Assembly (NCBI RefSeq): GCF_003858455.1
Contig: NZ_RQZF01000004.1
Coordinates: forward strand, 90,511-154,510
Length of the DNA: 64,000 nucleotides
DNA from: Schaalia canis
GTDB lineage: Bacteria > Actinomycetota > Actinomycetes > Actinomycetales > Actinomycetaceae
Direction: 5' to 3'
Part shown: in pieces, positions 1 to 8,419 of the stretch
How the letters are laid out: each line of letters opens with the position of its first letter
Position numbering within the stretch: position 1 is the first letter of the stretch
Notes under the pieces: generated by a model
Database searches by the model: none
What the model was told of the DNA's origin: nothing
What the model saw: the letters and a program-made list of their open reading frames with translations, nothing else
Program-made: the position numbers and the translations under genes

Positions 1-29
1 CGTGTAATTCTCCGAGGGCCCGTGAGGAA

Positions 30-80
30 TTTCCACAGGTCTACCCACAGGATGTGGAAAACTTCCCCTCTTGTCCACAG
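30..80. promoter_or_regulatory. Cluster of DnaA-box-like 9-mers upstream of dnaB
   Basis: The stretch holds TTTCCACAG (30-38), an inverted TTTCCACAT-like site (about 51-60) and TTGTCCACA (71-79); the last is the consensus DnaA box of Streptomyces and mycobacteria. A further CATCCACATT lies near 96-105. All are within 200 bases of the dnaB start. They could let DnaA regulate dnaB transcription or act as a titration site. That DnaA binds here is inferred only from sequence similarity. Confidence 0.45.
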
Positions 81-222
81 GCAATTCACACCCCCATCCA
101 CATTCTGGGTTCGCTCAGCCGACCACCATAGCGCTAAGGTGCCTAATGCTTATAGGCATAACCCACTCCCCACAGCACTTTCCCAGCTATGGGGACGCAG
201 GATGAAGGGATAGCCCCACACC

Positions 223-1569
223 ATGTCATCGGAGCAGGATTTCGACCGCACTCCACCCCAAGACATCGACGCAGAAATGTCGGTGCTGGGCTCCATGATG
301 CTCTCCCCAGAAGCTATCCACGACGTCACCGAAATCATCCGCGGCAGCGACTACTACCTGCCTGCCCACGAAACAATCCACGACATCATCCTCGACCTTT
401 CAGGGCGCGACGAACCCGTCGACGCCATCACCGTGGCCGCCGAACTCCAACGCCGCGGCGACCTCACCCGCGTGGGCGGAGCCGCCTACCTTCACAGCCT
501 CATCGCCTCCGTCCCCACCGCCGCCAACGCCGGCTACTACGCTCACATTGTCCGCGAACGCTCCGTCCTACGACGCCTCGTCACCGCAGGAACGCGCGTC
601 GTCCAACTGGGATACGCCGACGCCGGGGGAGACGTCGACCAAATCGTTGACCAAGCCCAAGCAGAGATCTATGCCGTCTCTGAACGTCGTGCCGCCACCG
701 ACTACGTCGTCATGAGCGAACTCACCGACTCCATCCTCGACGAACTTGAAGAGATCGAGGCAAATAAAGGCAAGCTCACAGGCGTCCCCACCGGCTTTAC
801 CGACCTCGATAAACTCACCCAAGGCCTCCACCCCGGGCAGATGATTATCATCGCCGCCCGCCCCGCCATGGGAAAGTCCACCCTGGCCCTGGACTTTTGC
901 CGATCGGCCTCGATCCACAACAATCGCGCCTCGGTGATCTTCTCCCTTGAAATGTCGCGCAGCGAAATCGCCATGCGTATGCTGTCGGCCGAATCAGGCG
1001 TGTGGCTGTCGAAAATGCGTGACGGCTCGATGGAAGGCCGCGACTGGGAACGCGTGTCAACGACCATGTCCAAGATTTCCGACGCGCCGCTCTTTATTGA
1101 CGACTCACCCAATATGGCCATCACCGAAATCCGCGCCAAATGCCGACGCCTTAAACAACAGCACGACCTTGCCCTGGTTGTCATCGACTACCTGCAGCTC
1201 ATGAGTTCAGGCAAACGCGTCGAATCACGTCAGCAGGAAGTCTCGGAGTTCTCCCGCCAGTTGAAATTGCTGGCCAAAGAGATTGAGGTGCCCGTCATTG
1301 CTGTTGCCCAGCTCAACCGTGGCCCAGAAGGACGAACCGACCGTAAACCGATGATGGCGGACCTGCGTGAATCAGGTTCACTGGAGCAGGACGCGGACAT
1401 CATTATGCTCCTGCACCGTCCCGCCTACTACAACGAAGATGACCGGCCGGGCGAGGCTGACATCATCGTCGCCAAGCACCGAAACGGCCAGACCAAAACC
1501 ATTCCGGCACTCTTCCAAGGACACCTGGCGCGCTTTGCCAACTTCACCGGCCGGGAAGAACCGGCCTAA
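223..1569 (+). CDS. dnaB: Replicative DNA helicase DnaB
   Basis: This is the hexameric helicase that unwinds DNA at the replication fork in the 5'-3' direction and recruits primase. The 448-residue length is normal for the family. The N-terminal DnaB domain covers about residues 12-115, followed by a linker and the RecA-like ATPase domain. Walker A is ARPAMGKST (about 212-220) and the Walker B aspartate is in VVIDYLQL (about 319-326). No intein interrupts the ATPase domain, although inteins are frequent in actinobacterial dnaB genes. In many actinobacteria dnaB follows rplI, but the upstream neighbour lies outside the window. The ATG at 223 places the conserved N-terminus correctly. Confidence 0.97.
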   Translation: MSSEQDFDRTPPQDIDAEMSVLGSMMLSPEAIHDVTEIIRGSDYYLPAHETIHDIILDLSGRDEPVDAITVAAELQRRGDLTRVGGAAYLHSLIASVPTAANAGYYAHIVRERSVLRRLVTAGTRVVQLGYADAGGDVDQIVDQAQAEIYAVSERRAATDYVVMSELTDSILDELEEIEANKGKLTGVPTGFTDLDKLTQGLHPGQMIIIAARPAMGKSTLALDFCRSASIHNNRASVIFSLEMSRSEIAMRMLSAESGVWLSKMRDGSMEGRDWERVSTTMSKISDAPLFIDDSPNMAITEIRAKCRRLKQQHDLALVVIDYLQLMSSGKRVESRQQEVSEFSRQLKLLAKEIEVPVIAVAQLNRGPEGRTDRKPMMADLRESGSLEQDADIIMLLHRPAYYNEDDRPGEADIIVAKHRNGQTKTIPALFQGHLARFANFTGREEPA

Positions 1570-1898
1570 AGAACCTGCTGAAAGGCCCGGGCGTGCGCAG
1601 AATCTGCTTAACGGAGCAGTCAACGGCTGCGGGGGAGCCGATTGTAGATATGACCGGGCGGCCGTGCGGGTTGCGTGACAGTTGTTGCACGGGTTGTCAG
1701 TTGTTGTGCTGTGTGACAGGCGGGGCTGTCACCTAAAGTCGCACATGCTCCCCAAGACAACAAGTGTCACACAAACGAGCCGGTGCCAGTGGCGATGGAG
1801 GTGACAGCCATTCAATGACAACGCTTGAGCGCCGCCGTGAGACCCACATGTGATGCCTCGCCAAGAGTGCAGCCAAACCAGTCAAGCACCCTCCGGCA
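1570..1898. other. Non-coding gap with repeated GTGACA/TGTCAC motifs
   Basis: No convincing gene was found between dnaB and the convergent gene downstream. The hexamer GTGACA or its complement TGTCAC occurs at 1675-1680, 1713-1718, 1727-1732, 1765-1770 and 1801-1806. CAGTTGTTG occurs twice between 1678 and 1706, and CAACAAGTGTCAC gives a partly inverted copy. The cluster resembles an array of regulator half-sites but matches no operator I know. Both flanking genes end here, so a promoter role for them is unlikely. Confidence 0.35.
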
Positions 1899-2615
1899 CT
1901 AATAGCGTGCTTCAAGGCGAGCCGAATCAGGCTCTTCGCCCTGACGGTGATCGGTGAGAATAATCGGCCCACTCAAACCCGCCACAATCAACGCATCAAC
2001 CACATCACGCGCAATATCGACCGCCTCCTCACTGTCGAGAATAGGGGAGAGGTGGCGAATCTCCACAGCATCAAGACCGGGATGCACACCAGGGGGCAGG
2101 GACTGTCCCCCCAGGCGAGGACCGGAGTGAACAGGAAGAATACGCACACCCGTTACGCCCTCGTCAATGGCAACGCAGGCCTTCACCAAATCCTGCGCCG
2201 CACCATAGAGCCACGTTGTCGCCATATCGTCAAAGAGATAGGTGTGAGTAAGGAGCACGCCATTGCCAACCTTGGGGATATGTGACCCCACGCGGCGAAA
2301 CACCAAAGCCGGATCACCGTCCTCACCCAGCGTCTCAACGCACTCATAAGCGTAGGCCGCCACCCCAGCATCGACCTCGTCATTGAGGGCATCAGCCAAA
2401 TCCCCCAACACCGCATCGTCAAACTCTGACCCATCAAAAAACAACACGCCACCACGCACCGGCTTTTCTGGCCCCACCAGTGAGGCCGCCCAACCCAGGC
2501 GAGTCAACAGATCGCACACGGCCGAGGCATGCTCTTGAGGATGGGGATGGAGCATCGCCGCATTCGGAGCAATGCGTTCAATAAAAACCGAAGTGCGCGG
2601 GGCAGTGGAGGTCAT
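1899..2615 (-). CDS. Hypothetical protein, 238 aa
   Basis: I do not recognise a family. The 238-residue product has no signal peptide or membrane segment and is acidic. It contains LLTHTYLFDDMATTW near the middle and ends in an acidic tail. Codon use matches the neighbours, so it is probably a real cytosolic protein. It lies 53 bases downstream of the nitroreductase-like gene on the same strand and could be co-transcribed with it. Confidence 0.6.
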   Translation of the reverse strand: MTSTAPRTSVFIERIAPNAAMLHPHPQEHASAVCDLLTRLGWAASLVGPEKPVRGGVLFFDGSEFDDAVLGDLADALNDEVDAGVAAYAYECVETLGEDGDPALVFRRVGSHIPKVGNGVLLTHTYLFDDMATTWLYGAAQDLVKACVAIDEGVTGVRILPVHSGPRLGGQSLPPGVHPGLDAVEIRHLSPILDSEEAVDIARDVVDALIVAGLSGPIILTDHRQGEEPDSARLEARY

Positions 2616-2668
2616 ACCCCCATGCTAAACCCCGCGCACCTCCACCAGTACCACTCGAGTGAAGTGGC

Positions 2669-3460
2669 CTAATACAGCCCAATCTTCTGCTCGGTGAAAA
2701 CCTCCCGCATGGGCGAGCACTCCGCAGCACCCAAACCCTGGCGGGTCTGAATAAGGTGAGTGAAGGAGTCCTCACGCGTATTCGACGCGCGCGTACCGTA
2801 GTATTCCTGCACCTCAGCATCGTATTCAGCCAAGGACTCCACGAAAGCCACAGGGTCATCAATAACGGGATAGCGATCCACAGCCACCGTCACCGACAAG
2901 GGCAAACGAGGCTTACGCTCCGGCTCCGACGCCGGATGTCCCACCAGCAGCCCAAACGCCGGGTAAGTGTAGACCGGCAGGCCAAGCAGCTCAATCATGC
3001 GGCGCGGATCAGCATTAATCGACCCCAAATACACCGTACCCAACCCCAAGGACTCAGCGGCAATCACCATATTCTGTGCGCCAATCGCCGCATCATTATG
3101 GCCTGCCATATAGGCATTCATCCGCGAAGCATGCACCAAATCAGCATCAGCCGCCTGGCGAATACACGCATTGCGATACAGGTCAATGACAAAGATAAAC
3201 AGTTCACCCTTCGTGCCCGCCACATGAGCCTGCCCCGTCACCGCAGCAATCTCCTGACGGAGCTGCTCGTCCTGAATATGAATGATCGTGAACTGCTGGT
3301 TATACGAGGTTGTCGCCCCACGGCGGGCAACCTCAAAAAGAGTGGCCAGGGTGGCCTCGTCAACGGGGTCATCGGTGAAAGCACGATGCGTACGATGGCG
3401 AAGGAGTAGATCAATAGTGGGGTTAGAAATCAGGGCAGTCACGGTCATCCTCACAAGCAA
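2669..3460 (-). CDS. NfrA/Frp-type nitroreductase-family FMN oxidoreductase
   Basis: This looks like a flavin-dependent NAD(P)H oxidoreductase of the nitroreductase fold. Family members reduce free flavins, nitro compounds or quinones in the cytosol. Typical sequence includes the N-terminal RHRTHRAFTDDPVDEATL segment (FMN phosphate contacts), the central ARRGATTSYNQQ segment, and the GAQNMVIAAESLGLGTVYLGSI helix region. The 263-residue length and the C-terminal tail after VGHPASEPERKPRLP fit the NfrA/Frp subgroup rather than the shorter NfnB type. The start could be ATG 3460 or an internal ATG at 3448, giving MTVTALISNPT. The physiological substrate cannot be read from the sequence. Confidence 0.85.
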   Translation of the reverse strand: MLVRMTVTALISNPTIDLLLRHRTHRAFTDDPVDEATLATLFEVARRGATTSYNQQFTIIHIQDEQLRQEIAAVTGQAHVAGTKGELFIFVIDLYRNACIRQAADADLVHASRMNAYMAGHNDAAIGAQNMVIAAESLGLGTVYLGSINADPRRMIELLGLPVYTYPAFGLLVGHPASEPERKPRLPLSVTVAVDRYPVIDDPVAFVESLAEYDAEVQEYYGTRASNTREDSFTHLIQTRQGLGAAECSPMREVFTEQKIGLY

Positions 3461-3706
3461 TCACAGTCACAACACAGTACACAGAAACACGCATCTCCAT
3501 CAGCGCCACACCTCCATCAGCAGCGATAAGAAGGCAAAGCGCACAGCGGTAATGTCTCTGTCCACACCATTGTGCCCCTCATCCTCAGGGGAGAACACCC
3601 CTAAGCCCAGCGTGGCTCCGCATCGGGGGCAGTCAGGGGAAGGTGGGGGCTCAATCCGTGCCAACCCCCATAGCCCACAGCACCAAGTCGCCCGCAAGAT
3701 GGATAC

Positions 3707-4594
3707 ATGACTGAAATCCTCTACTCCACTCCTGAACACACCTCACAGGCTGGCACCACCACCCAGGTGGGACACAGCGCACCCGCGCCCAACCTCAACG
3801 AAGGCCTGTGGGTCCGCAACCTCACCAAGCACTACCACCGCGAAGGCGTCACCGTCGCCGCACTCAACGACGTCACCGTCCACCTGCCGCGCGGCAGCCA
3901 AACCGCCATCATGGGCCCCTCCGGCTCAGGCAAAACCACGCTGCTGCACTGCATGGCCGGTATTCTCACCCCCACATCAGGATCAATCCTCATTGAAGGT
4001 GTCGAGATCGCCGGCATGAAAGAACGCCACCTGTCCGCACTGCGCCTGGAACGTTTCGGCTTCGTCTTCCAAGACGGCCAGCTCCTCCCCGAGCTGACCA
4101 ATGAAGAAAATGTGGCACTGCCTCTCATGCTCGCTGGCGTGCCTCGCTCGGAGGCTATTGCCCGCGCCAACGCCCAGCTCGCCGCCCTCGGCCTAGAGGG
4201 ACACGGACCCTACCGACCCGGCCAGCTCTCCGGCGGCCAGGCCCAGCGCGTCGCTATTGCCCGCGCCCTCGTCACCAACCCGCAGGTCGTCTTCGCTGAC
4301 GAACCCACCGGCGCCCTCGACCAGGCCACCGGCCACGAAGTAATGAGCGTCCTCACCCAGGCATGCCGCGCTTCGGGCGCGACGCTGGTCCTCGTCACCC
4401 ACGACGAGGGCGTTGCCCGCTGGTGCGCCGGGCAGCTACGCGTGCGCGACGGGCGAGTAATGAATGCAAGCGAGGCCACAGCGGTGGCTGGAGAGCCTGC
4501 CGCCGGACAGGTTGCCGGTGGGCAGCCTGCAAGTGGCCAGCCCGCTGTGTCCTCCACGCATCAGGCACCCACCGCCATGGGAGGCCAGCAATGA
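3707..4594 (+). CDS. ABC transporter ATP-binding protein, MacB/LolD-like
   Basis: This is the nucleotide-binding subunit of an ABC exporter of the MacB/LolD/FtsE type. Walker A is GPSGSGKT (70-77), the signature is LSGGQ (174-178), and Walker B VVFADEP (194-200) is followed by the D-loop GALD. A leader of about 33 residues precedes the ATPase fold. After the H-loop region (LVTHD) there is a low-complexity tail rich in Ala, Gly and Gln (about 260-295). Its stop overlaps the start of the permease gene by 4 bases (ATGA), so the two are translationally coupled. The cargo is unknown; peptides, antibiotics and lipids are all handled by this family. Confidence 0.9.
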   Translation: MTEILYSTPEHTSQAGTTTQVGHSAPAPNLNEGLWVRNLTKHYHREGVTVAALNDVTVHLPRGSQTAIMGPSGSGKTTLLHCMAGILTPTSGSILIEGVEIAGMKERHLSALRLERFGFVFQDGQLLPELTNEENVALPLMLAGVPRSEAIARANAQLAALGLEGHGPYRPGQLSGGQAQRVAIARALVTNPQVVFADEPTGALDQATGHEVMSVLTQACRASGATLVLVTHDEGVARWCAGQLRVRDGRVMNASEATAVAGEPAAGQVAGGQPASGQPAVSSTHQAPTAMGGQQ

Positions 4595-5937
4595 ACCAGC
4601 TCCTTGTCGCCTCCCGAGCACTGTTGCGCTCGCGGGACCGAGCCACCTCAATCCTGACAATCCTCGCCCTAGCCCTGCCTCACGCCGTGTTCCTCAGCGT
4701 GATTGGTGGCGTCTATGCCTTCATGGGACGCGAGGCTCACCCCATCAACTCGGTCATGGAAGATCAGCCCTACACGCCCCTGGCCATCTTCGCTGCCGTC
4801 CTCGTTGTCATTCCCGCCCTGTCTATGGGGGCAGCCGCTGCGCGTCTGGGAGTGAGCCGCAAGGCGCAGGCGCTGGCCGTGCAACGCCTGATCGGCCTAC
4901 CGCCCGCCCCCGCACAAGGTGCAGCCATGCTCGACACCTTGGTGCATGCGGCCGTCGGCATCGCTGTGGGCAGCGTCCTCTACGCGGCATTCTTGCCCGT
5001 CTGGCAGCTCGTATCCTTCCACGGCGTCCCCCTGACGATCGGGGAGATGTGGATGGGCATTGTACCGCTCGTGGCATGCGGGGCCATTATGTTGGGCCTA
5101 ACCGCACTGAGTTCTGTGACCGCCATGCGTAAGGTGATGATCACGCCCCTGGGAGTTGTGCGCCGCACGGAGCGCGCGAAGGTATCGTGGGTGAATATTG
5201 CTGTGGCACTGGTGCTGCTGGCCCTCTGGTTTGGGCCCGGGCAGATTGTGATGCGTTTGGACCTGGGGCAAACCCTGGTGCTGACCATCTTTATGGGATT
5301 CTTCGCTGGTGCTATTGCCGTGGTCAACCTTGTGGGCCCCTGGACCCTGCAAATCCTTGGCCGAATCATTGCGCGTCTCGCACGCCGCCCTGAAACTCTC
5401 CTGGCTGGACGCCGCATCGTTGACAATCCCAAGGCCGTGTGGCGCTCTTTCGGAGCAATGAGCCTGGTGGGCTTCATTGTGGGCCTGACGGTTCCAGCTA
5501 TCGAATTGGTGCGGGCTGTCTCACCGGTCGACAGCACCATGCCGGCAGATATGGCTGCGCAGATCGAAACCCTTTTCACCGATATTCAAACCGGCCTGTT
5601 CCTCACCCTGGGCATGACAGTGGTGCTGGCAGCCATTGCCACCGCTATCCAGCAGTCCATCCGCGTGGTGGACACCGCTGCGCAAGCTGAATCCCTTGAT
5701 CGCATGGGCGCAACCGCAAGCTTCTTGCACCGCAGCCGCCGTCGTGAGGTGGCCATCCCCGCAGTGGTGACCATTGGTGGTGCCCTGCTGGCAGGTGTGC
5801 TGTTCATGGCTCCGGTCATGGCCGTCAGCAATCCGATTGTGCCGCTCACCGTCTTGGCTGTCACCCTTCTGGTTTCGGTTGTCCTGATTGTGGCAGCCGC
5901 TGAAAGTGGGCGCTTCTTCGAGAAGAAGAAAGCCTAA
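4591..5937 (+). CDS. ABC transporter permease, FtsX-like
   Basis: This is the membrane partner of the preceding ATPase. The chosen ATG at 4591 gives MNQLLVASRALL, overlaps the ATPase stop as ATGA, and yields 448 residues; the frame stays open upstream but only inside the ATPase gene. The protein has about eight strongly hydrophobic segments, beginning at TILALALPHAVFLSVIGG. It contains two related halves, as in duplicated FtsX-type permeases, and no large extracellular MacB domain. A strong hairpin terminator follows at 6023-6062. Confidence 0.8.
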   Translation: MNQLLVASRALLRSRDRATSILTILALALPHAVFLSVIGGVYAFMGREAHPINSVMEDQPYTPLAIFAAVLVVIPALSMGAAAARLGVSRKAQALAVQRLIGLPPAPAQGAAMLDTLVHAAVGIAVGSVLYAAFLPVWQLVSFHGVPLTIGEMWMGIVPLVACGAIMLGLTALSSVTAMRKVMITPLGVVRRTERAKVSWVNIAVALVLLALWFGPGQIVMRLDLGQTLVLTIFMGFFAGAIAVVNLVGPWTLQILGRIIARLARRPETLLAGRRIVDNPKAVWRSFGAMSLVGFIVGLTVPAIELVRAVSPVDSTMPADMAAQIETLFTDIQTGLFLTLGMTVVLAAIATAIQQSIRVVDTAAQAESLDRMGATASFLHRSRRREVAIPAVVTIGGALLAGVLFMAPVMAVSNPIVPLTVLAVTLLVSVVLIVAAAESGRFFEKKKA

Positions 5938-6022
5938 GGCTCTGACTGCTCGGGCACTGTAGCCTCACTTGAGGGAAGCCCAGCTCCCAACTGAGGGGCA
6001 TTGTGGCTCCCGGCTAGGGCAT

Positions 6023-6062
6023 AGGGCTGGACCGCCGTCATTCTTGGCGGCGGTCCAGCCCT
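6023..6062 (+). terminator. Intrinsic terminator after the ABC exporter pair
   Basis: A perfect 15-bp stem is formed by AGGGCTGGACCGCCG (6023-6037) and its complement (6048-6062), with a short loop. No long T run follows, which is common in high-GC actinobacteria. Confidence 0.7.
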
Positions 6063-6165
6063 GTGAGTGGCACCATGAGCTCCGGTAATGAGTTGGTCCT
6101 GTGAGTTCCGGCAATGAGTGTGCCCTCTTGAAGGGCAGGTGGCACGTCCTGCCACCATCGGCGCC
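6063..6165. other. Short intergenic stretch with imperfect direct repeats
   Basis: The words GAGCTCCGGTAATGAGT and GAGTTCCGGCAATGAGT occur in tandem between about 6078 and 6120. They are followed by a small inverted repeat built on GTGCCC/GGGCA. No gene is visible. Confidence 0.3.
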
Positions 6166-6233
6166 CAGGTGTGCATCCAGAGAAGAAGATGGCGGTTTCG
6201 CTGCTGTTGTCCGCTTGGATGCACATGCGGGAG
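6166..6233. repeat. Palindromic interspersed repeat, copy 1
   Basis: TGTGCATCCA and TGGATGCACA flank a 38-base centre that is almost identical to copy 2 at 6890-6959. The right arm ends in CATGCGGGAG, which recurs in all five copies in this window. Confidence 0.6.
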
Positions 6234-6292
6234 ATGATAAGCGCAGAGGGTATCCACAAAAACTCCATCGATACCACGGGGGAGATCGGTAC

Positions 6293-6550
6293 TCATGGAA
6301 GAAGATCGAAATATTGAGGACGTGCCTTCATCGCATGAATGACTAATTCGTTTCCGCTGTCGAAAATCAGTACGACCAGCTCTGATAGTTGTCCTTGTGG
6401 GTCGAATCCGAGTCTTAACTCTCGTTGGGGATGCTCGTCATCGAGAGGTTCAATCCATTGCGCCCAGGCTGCTGCATAGAGGATATCTGCATCGGTTATT
6501 CGGTGAGCATTCTGGTGTTTGCGAGCGGACTCGTGCGGAGAAATACTCAC
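6293..6550 (-). CDS. Putative BrnT-like toxin of a toxin-antitoxin pair
   Basis: The 85-residue product begins with HESARKHQNAHRITDADILYA and ends with VIHAMKARPQYFDLL. That is the pattern of a small RNase-like toxin (BrnT/RelE-type fold) common in actinobacteria, with basic and His residues at the N-terminus and Arg near the C-terminus. Its start overlaps the stop of the upstream antitoxin gene by 4 bases, the usual antitoxin-first coupling. Toxic activity is inferred from family resemblance and arrangement. It could also be an uncharacterised partner of a CopG-type regulator. Confidence 0.65.
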   Translation of the reverse strand: MSISPHESARKHQNAHRITDADILYAAAWAQWIEPLDDEHPQRELRLGFDPQGQLSELVVLIFDSGNELVIHAMKARPQYFDLLP

Positions 6551-6795
6551 GCGAGGACGGCCTTGCGGATGAAGTCTGACCGGGAAATGTGACGTTCCTG
6601 AGCTCGTCTATCAACTTCGGCAAGTTCTTCGGGTGTGAAGCGAATGGTAACGACCTGACCGGGCGCTGCGCCGCGTCCGGGTCGACCGCGGCGGCGTGTG
6701 CGCAGAGCATCGACATCGTAGCCAGCCTCCGCTTCAGCCACCCACGTTGTGATCTGCTCTTCAGTGACAGGTGTGCCCTGGATTGTCTCCTTCAT
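6547..6795 (-). CDS. Ribbon-helix-helix (CopG-type) antitoxin
   Basis: The 82-residue product has a basic centre (RTRRRGRPGRGAAPG) followed by a ribbon-helix-helix domain: strand VVTIRFTPEEL, then the helices of AEVDRRAQERHISRSDFIRKAV. Such proteins neutralise the partner toxin and repress their own promoter. An 11-bp palindrome just upstream (6803-6813) is a likely operator. A -10-like GATAAT lies only a few bases before the ATG and there is no Shine-Dalgarno sequence, so the transcript may be leaderless. Confidence 0.8.
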   Translation of the reverse strand: MKETIQGTPVTEEQITTWVAEAEAGYDVDALRTRRRGRPGRGAAPGQVVTIRFTPEELAEVDRRAQERHISRSDFIRKAVLA

Positions 6796-6802
6796 GCAAT
6801 TA

Positions 6803-6813
6803 TCGTATTACGA
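6803..6813. promoter_or_regulatory. Palindromic operator/promoter of the toxin-antitoxin module
   Basis: TCGTATTACGA is a perfect 11-bp palindrome that overlaps a minus-strand TACGATAAT (-10-like) directly upstream of the antitoxin ATG at 6795. This placement fits autorepression by the ribbon-helix-helix protein. The local AT richness stands out from the surroundings. Confidence 0.5.
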
Positions 6814-6889
6814 AATTATGGGATGGGCAATGGGAAAGGAATGGAGGCAGATCAATACGCCCTGAAAGAGGATCTTCATAACGCCGGAT

Positions 6890-6959
6890 CCCACATGTGC
6901 ATCCAGAGAAGAAGATGGCGGTTTCGCTGCCATTATCCGCTTGGATGCACATGCGGGAG
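6890..6959. repeat. Palindromic interspersed repeat, copy 2
   Basis: The arms TCCCACATGTGCATCCA and TGGATGCACATGCGGGA pair over 17 positions with one mismatch. The central segment differs from copy 1 at only a few positions. Copies 1 and 2 bracket the toxin-antitoxin module in the same orientation. Confidence 0.65.
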
Positions 6960-7077
6960 CCGAAGGTGGCGAAGCTGATGTGCGCTAGACAGTGAGTGCT
7001 GACCACAGGGCGCTTCACCAAGGTTTCATAGATGGGGATGCGCTGCATTTCACCAGGTGTGCCAGTATCGGTGGTTC

Positions 7078-7536
7078 TTAGTTGTCGGCTGGGCGGACCG
7101 TAATGCCCATGCCGCCAAGGGTGGCTGCCAACACGCCTTCACCTGCGATCCGTTGCCCGCTGTGCGTGCCGTCGTAAATCTGCGTGCAGCCACACGATGG
7201 GCTTCTATCCTGCAAGATCGCCTCACGCGCGCCGACCTTCCGGGCAAGGCGTGCCACCTCCTGAGCGCCGGAAACAAACTCCGCGGTGACATCGTCACCA
7301 GAAGCGGTGAGAACCCGGGCCGTGCCGTCCAGGACGTCGCGCCCGCTCCCGCCTGTGATCTCAGCAGGAGGGCGAGGCGTAGGCAGCCCGCCGAGCGCCT
7401 CAGCGCACACGGGGATGGCCTCACCCTTCTCAACAAGGGCAATGATCGCGGCATCGGGTTTTGCCCGCCCGTCATAACGGCAGGGGAGCCCAGCCAGGCA
7501 GGCGCTTACCAGCAGGGGAGGGGTCTCCTCAGACAT
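7078..7536 (-). CDS. DUF523 family protein (YbbK-like)
   Basis: The product carries the DUF523 hallmarks LVSACLAGLPCRYDG at the N-terminus, PVCAEALGGLPTPRPPAEI, and AILQDRSPSCGCTQIYDGTH with clustered cysteines. The conserved cysteines suggest metal or thiol chemistry, but no reaction is established for the family to my knowledge. The start at 7536 (MSEETPPLL) is chosen because GGAGGTGAGG lies just upstream; the ORF could extend 15 codons further. Confidence 0.85.
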   Translation of the reverse strand: MSEETPPLLVSACLAGLPCRYDGRAKPDAAIIALVEKGEAIPVCAEALGGLPTPRPPAEITGGSGRDVLDGTARVLTASGDDVTAEFVSGAQEVARLARKVGAREAILQDRSPSCGCTQIYDGTHSGQRIAGEGVLAATLGGMGITVRPADN

Positions 7537-7599
7537 GCTCCTCACCTCCGTCATGTGCCGACCGCTACAGTGCTCAAACAACGTACTTACGGAAAGTCT

Positions 7600-7638
7600 A
7601 GGCCCGCCGCACCTGTAGGAACAGGAGGCGGCGGGCCT
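7600..7638. terminator. Hairpin terminator downstream of the amino-acid ABC operon
   Basis: AGGCCCGCCGC (7600-7610) pairs with 7628-7638, and an inner CCTGT/ACAGG stem extends the hairpin. It lies past the 3' end of the ATPase gene on the minus strand. Confidence 0.55.
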
Positions 7639-7672
7639 TAAGATCAGTCAGCAAAGACCGTGCGTCATTCGC

Positions 7673-8419
7673 TTAGTGCAAGAAACGAGCAAGGAACTCT
7701 CGGGTGGCAGGCTCAATCGGATCATCAATGACCTGCTCGGGCGGACCCTGCTCAACAATGCGCCCATGCTGTAAAAACACCACACGATCAGCAGCCGAAC
7801 GCGCAAAACTGATCTCATGGGTGGCCATGAGAATCGTGCTGCCCTGCTCCTTGACCTCACGCACCACGTCAAGCACTTCGCCCACCAAAATCGGGTCGAG
7901 GGCGGCCGTAATCTCATCAAGCAGCAGCAGCTCAGGGTTGGTCGCCAGCGCACGGGCAATAGCCACACGCTGCTGCTGACCGCCCGACAGGCGATCAGGG
8001 AACTCCTGAGCCTTCGCATCCAGGCCGATGCGCGTCAGCAGCTCCATGCCGCGCACCTCAGCCTCGTCACGGGTCTGCTTATGAACCATGCGCGACGCCA
8101 GGGTGACATTGTCAAGCACCGACATGTGTGGGAAAAGGTTGTAGTGCTGGAAGACCACGCCAATGCGAGCACGCACAGCGTCAGCATTCACACGCGGGTC
8201 AGTAATGTCTTCACCTGAGAGGAAAATCTGGCCGTCATCGACGCGCTCTAGCAGGTTCGCACAGCGCAGCAGCGTGGACTTGCCCGATCCCGAAGCGCCC
8301 AGAAGCACAACAACCTCGTGAGAATGAACAGTCAAATCCAGGCCACGCAGAACCATATTGGACCCGAAACTCTTGACGACGCGCTGAACGTCGAGGACGG
8401 GCGTGGTGGGTGCGTTCAT
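7673..8419 (-). CDS. Polar amino-acid ABC transporter ATP-binding protein (GlnQ-type)
   Basis: This is the cytosolic ATPase that powers uptake of a polar amino acid. The 248-residue length is typical. Walker A is GASGSGKST (41-49), the signature is LSGGQQQR, and Walker B LLLLDEIT is followed by ALDP. It is the last gene of a substrate-binding protein, permease, ATPase operon. Its start touches the permease stop at base 8419, so translation is coupled. Confidence 0.93.
   Translation of the reverse strand: MNAPTTPVLDVQRVVKSFGSNMVLRGLDLTVHSHEVVVLLGASGSGKSTLLRCANLLERVDDGQIFLSGEDITDPRVNADAVRARIGVVFQHYNLFPHMSVLDNVTLASRMVHKQTRDEAEVRGMELLTRIGLDAKAQEFPDRLSGGQQQRVAIARALATNPELLLLDEITAALDPILVGEVLDVVREVKEQGSTILMATHEISFARSAADRVVFLQHGRIVEQGPPEQVIDDPIEPATREFLARFLH

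Noticed and set aside
4363..4590. N-terminal 76-residue extension of the FtsX-like permease frame
   Set aside because: It lies wholly inside the ATPase gene. The ATGA overlap at 4591 gives the natural start at MNQLLVASRALL.
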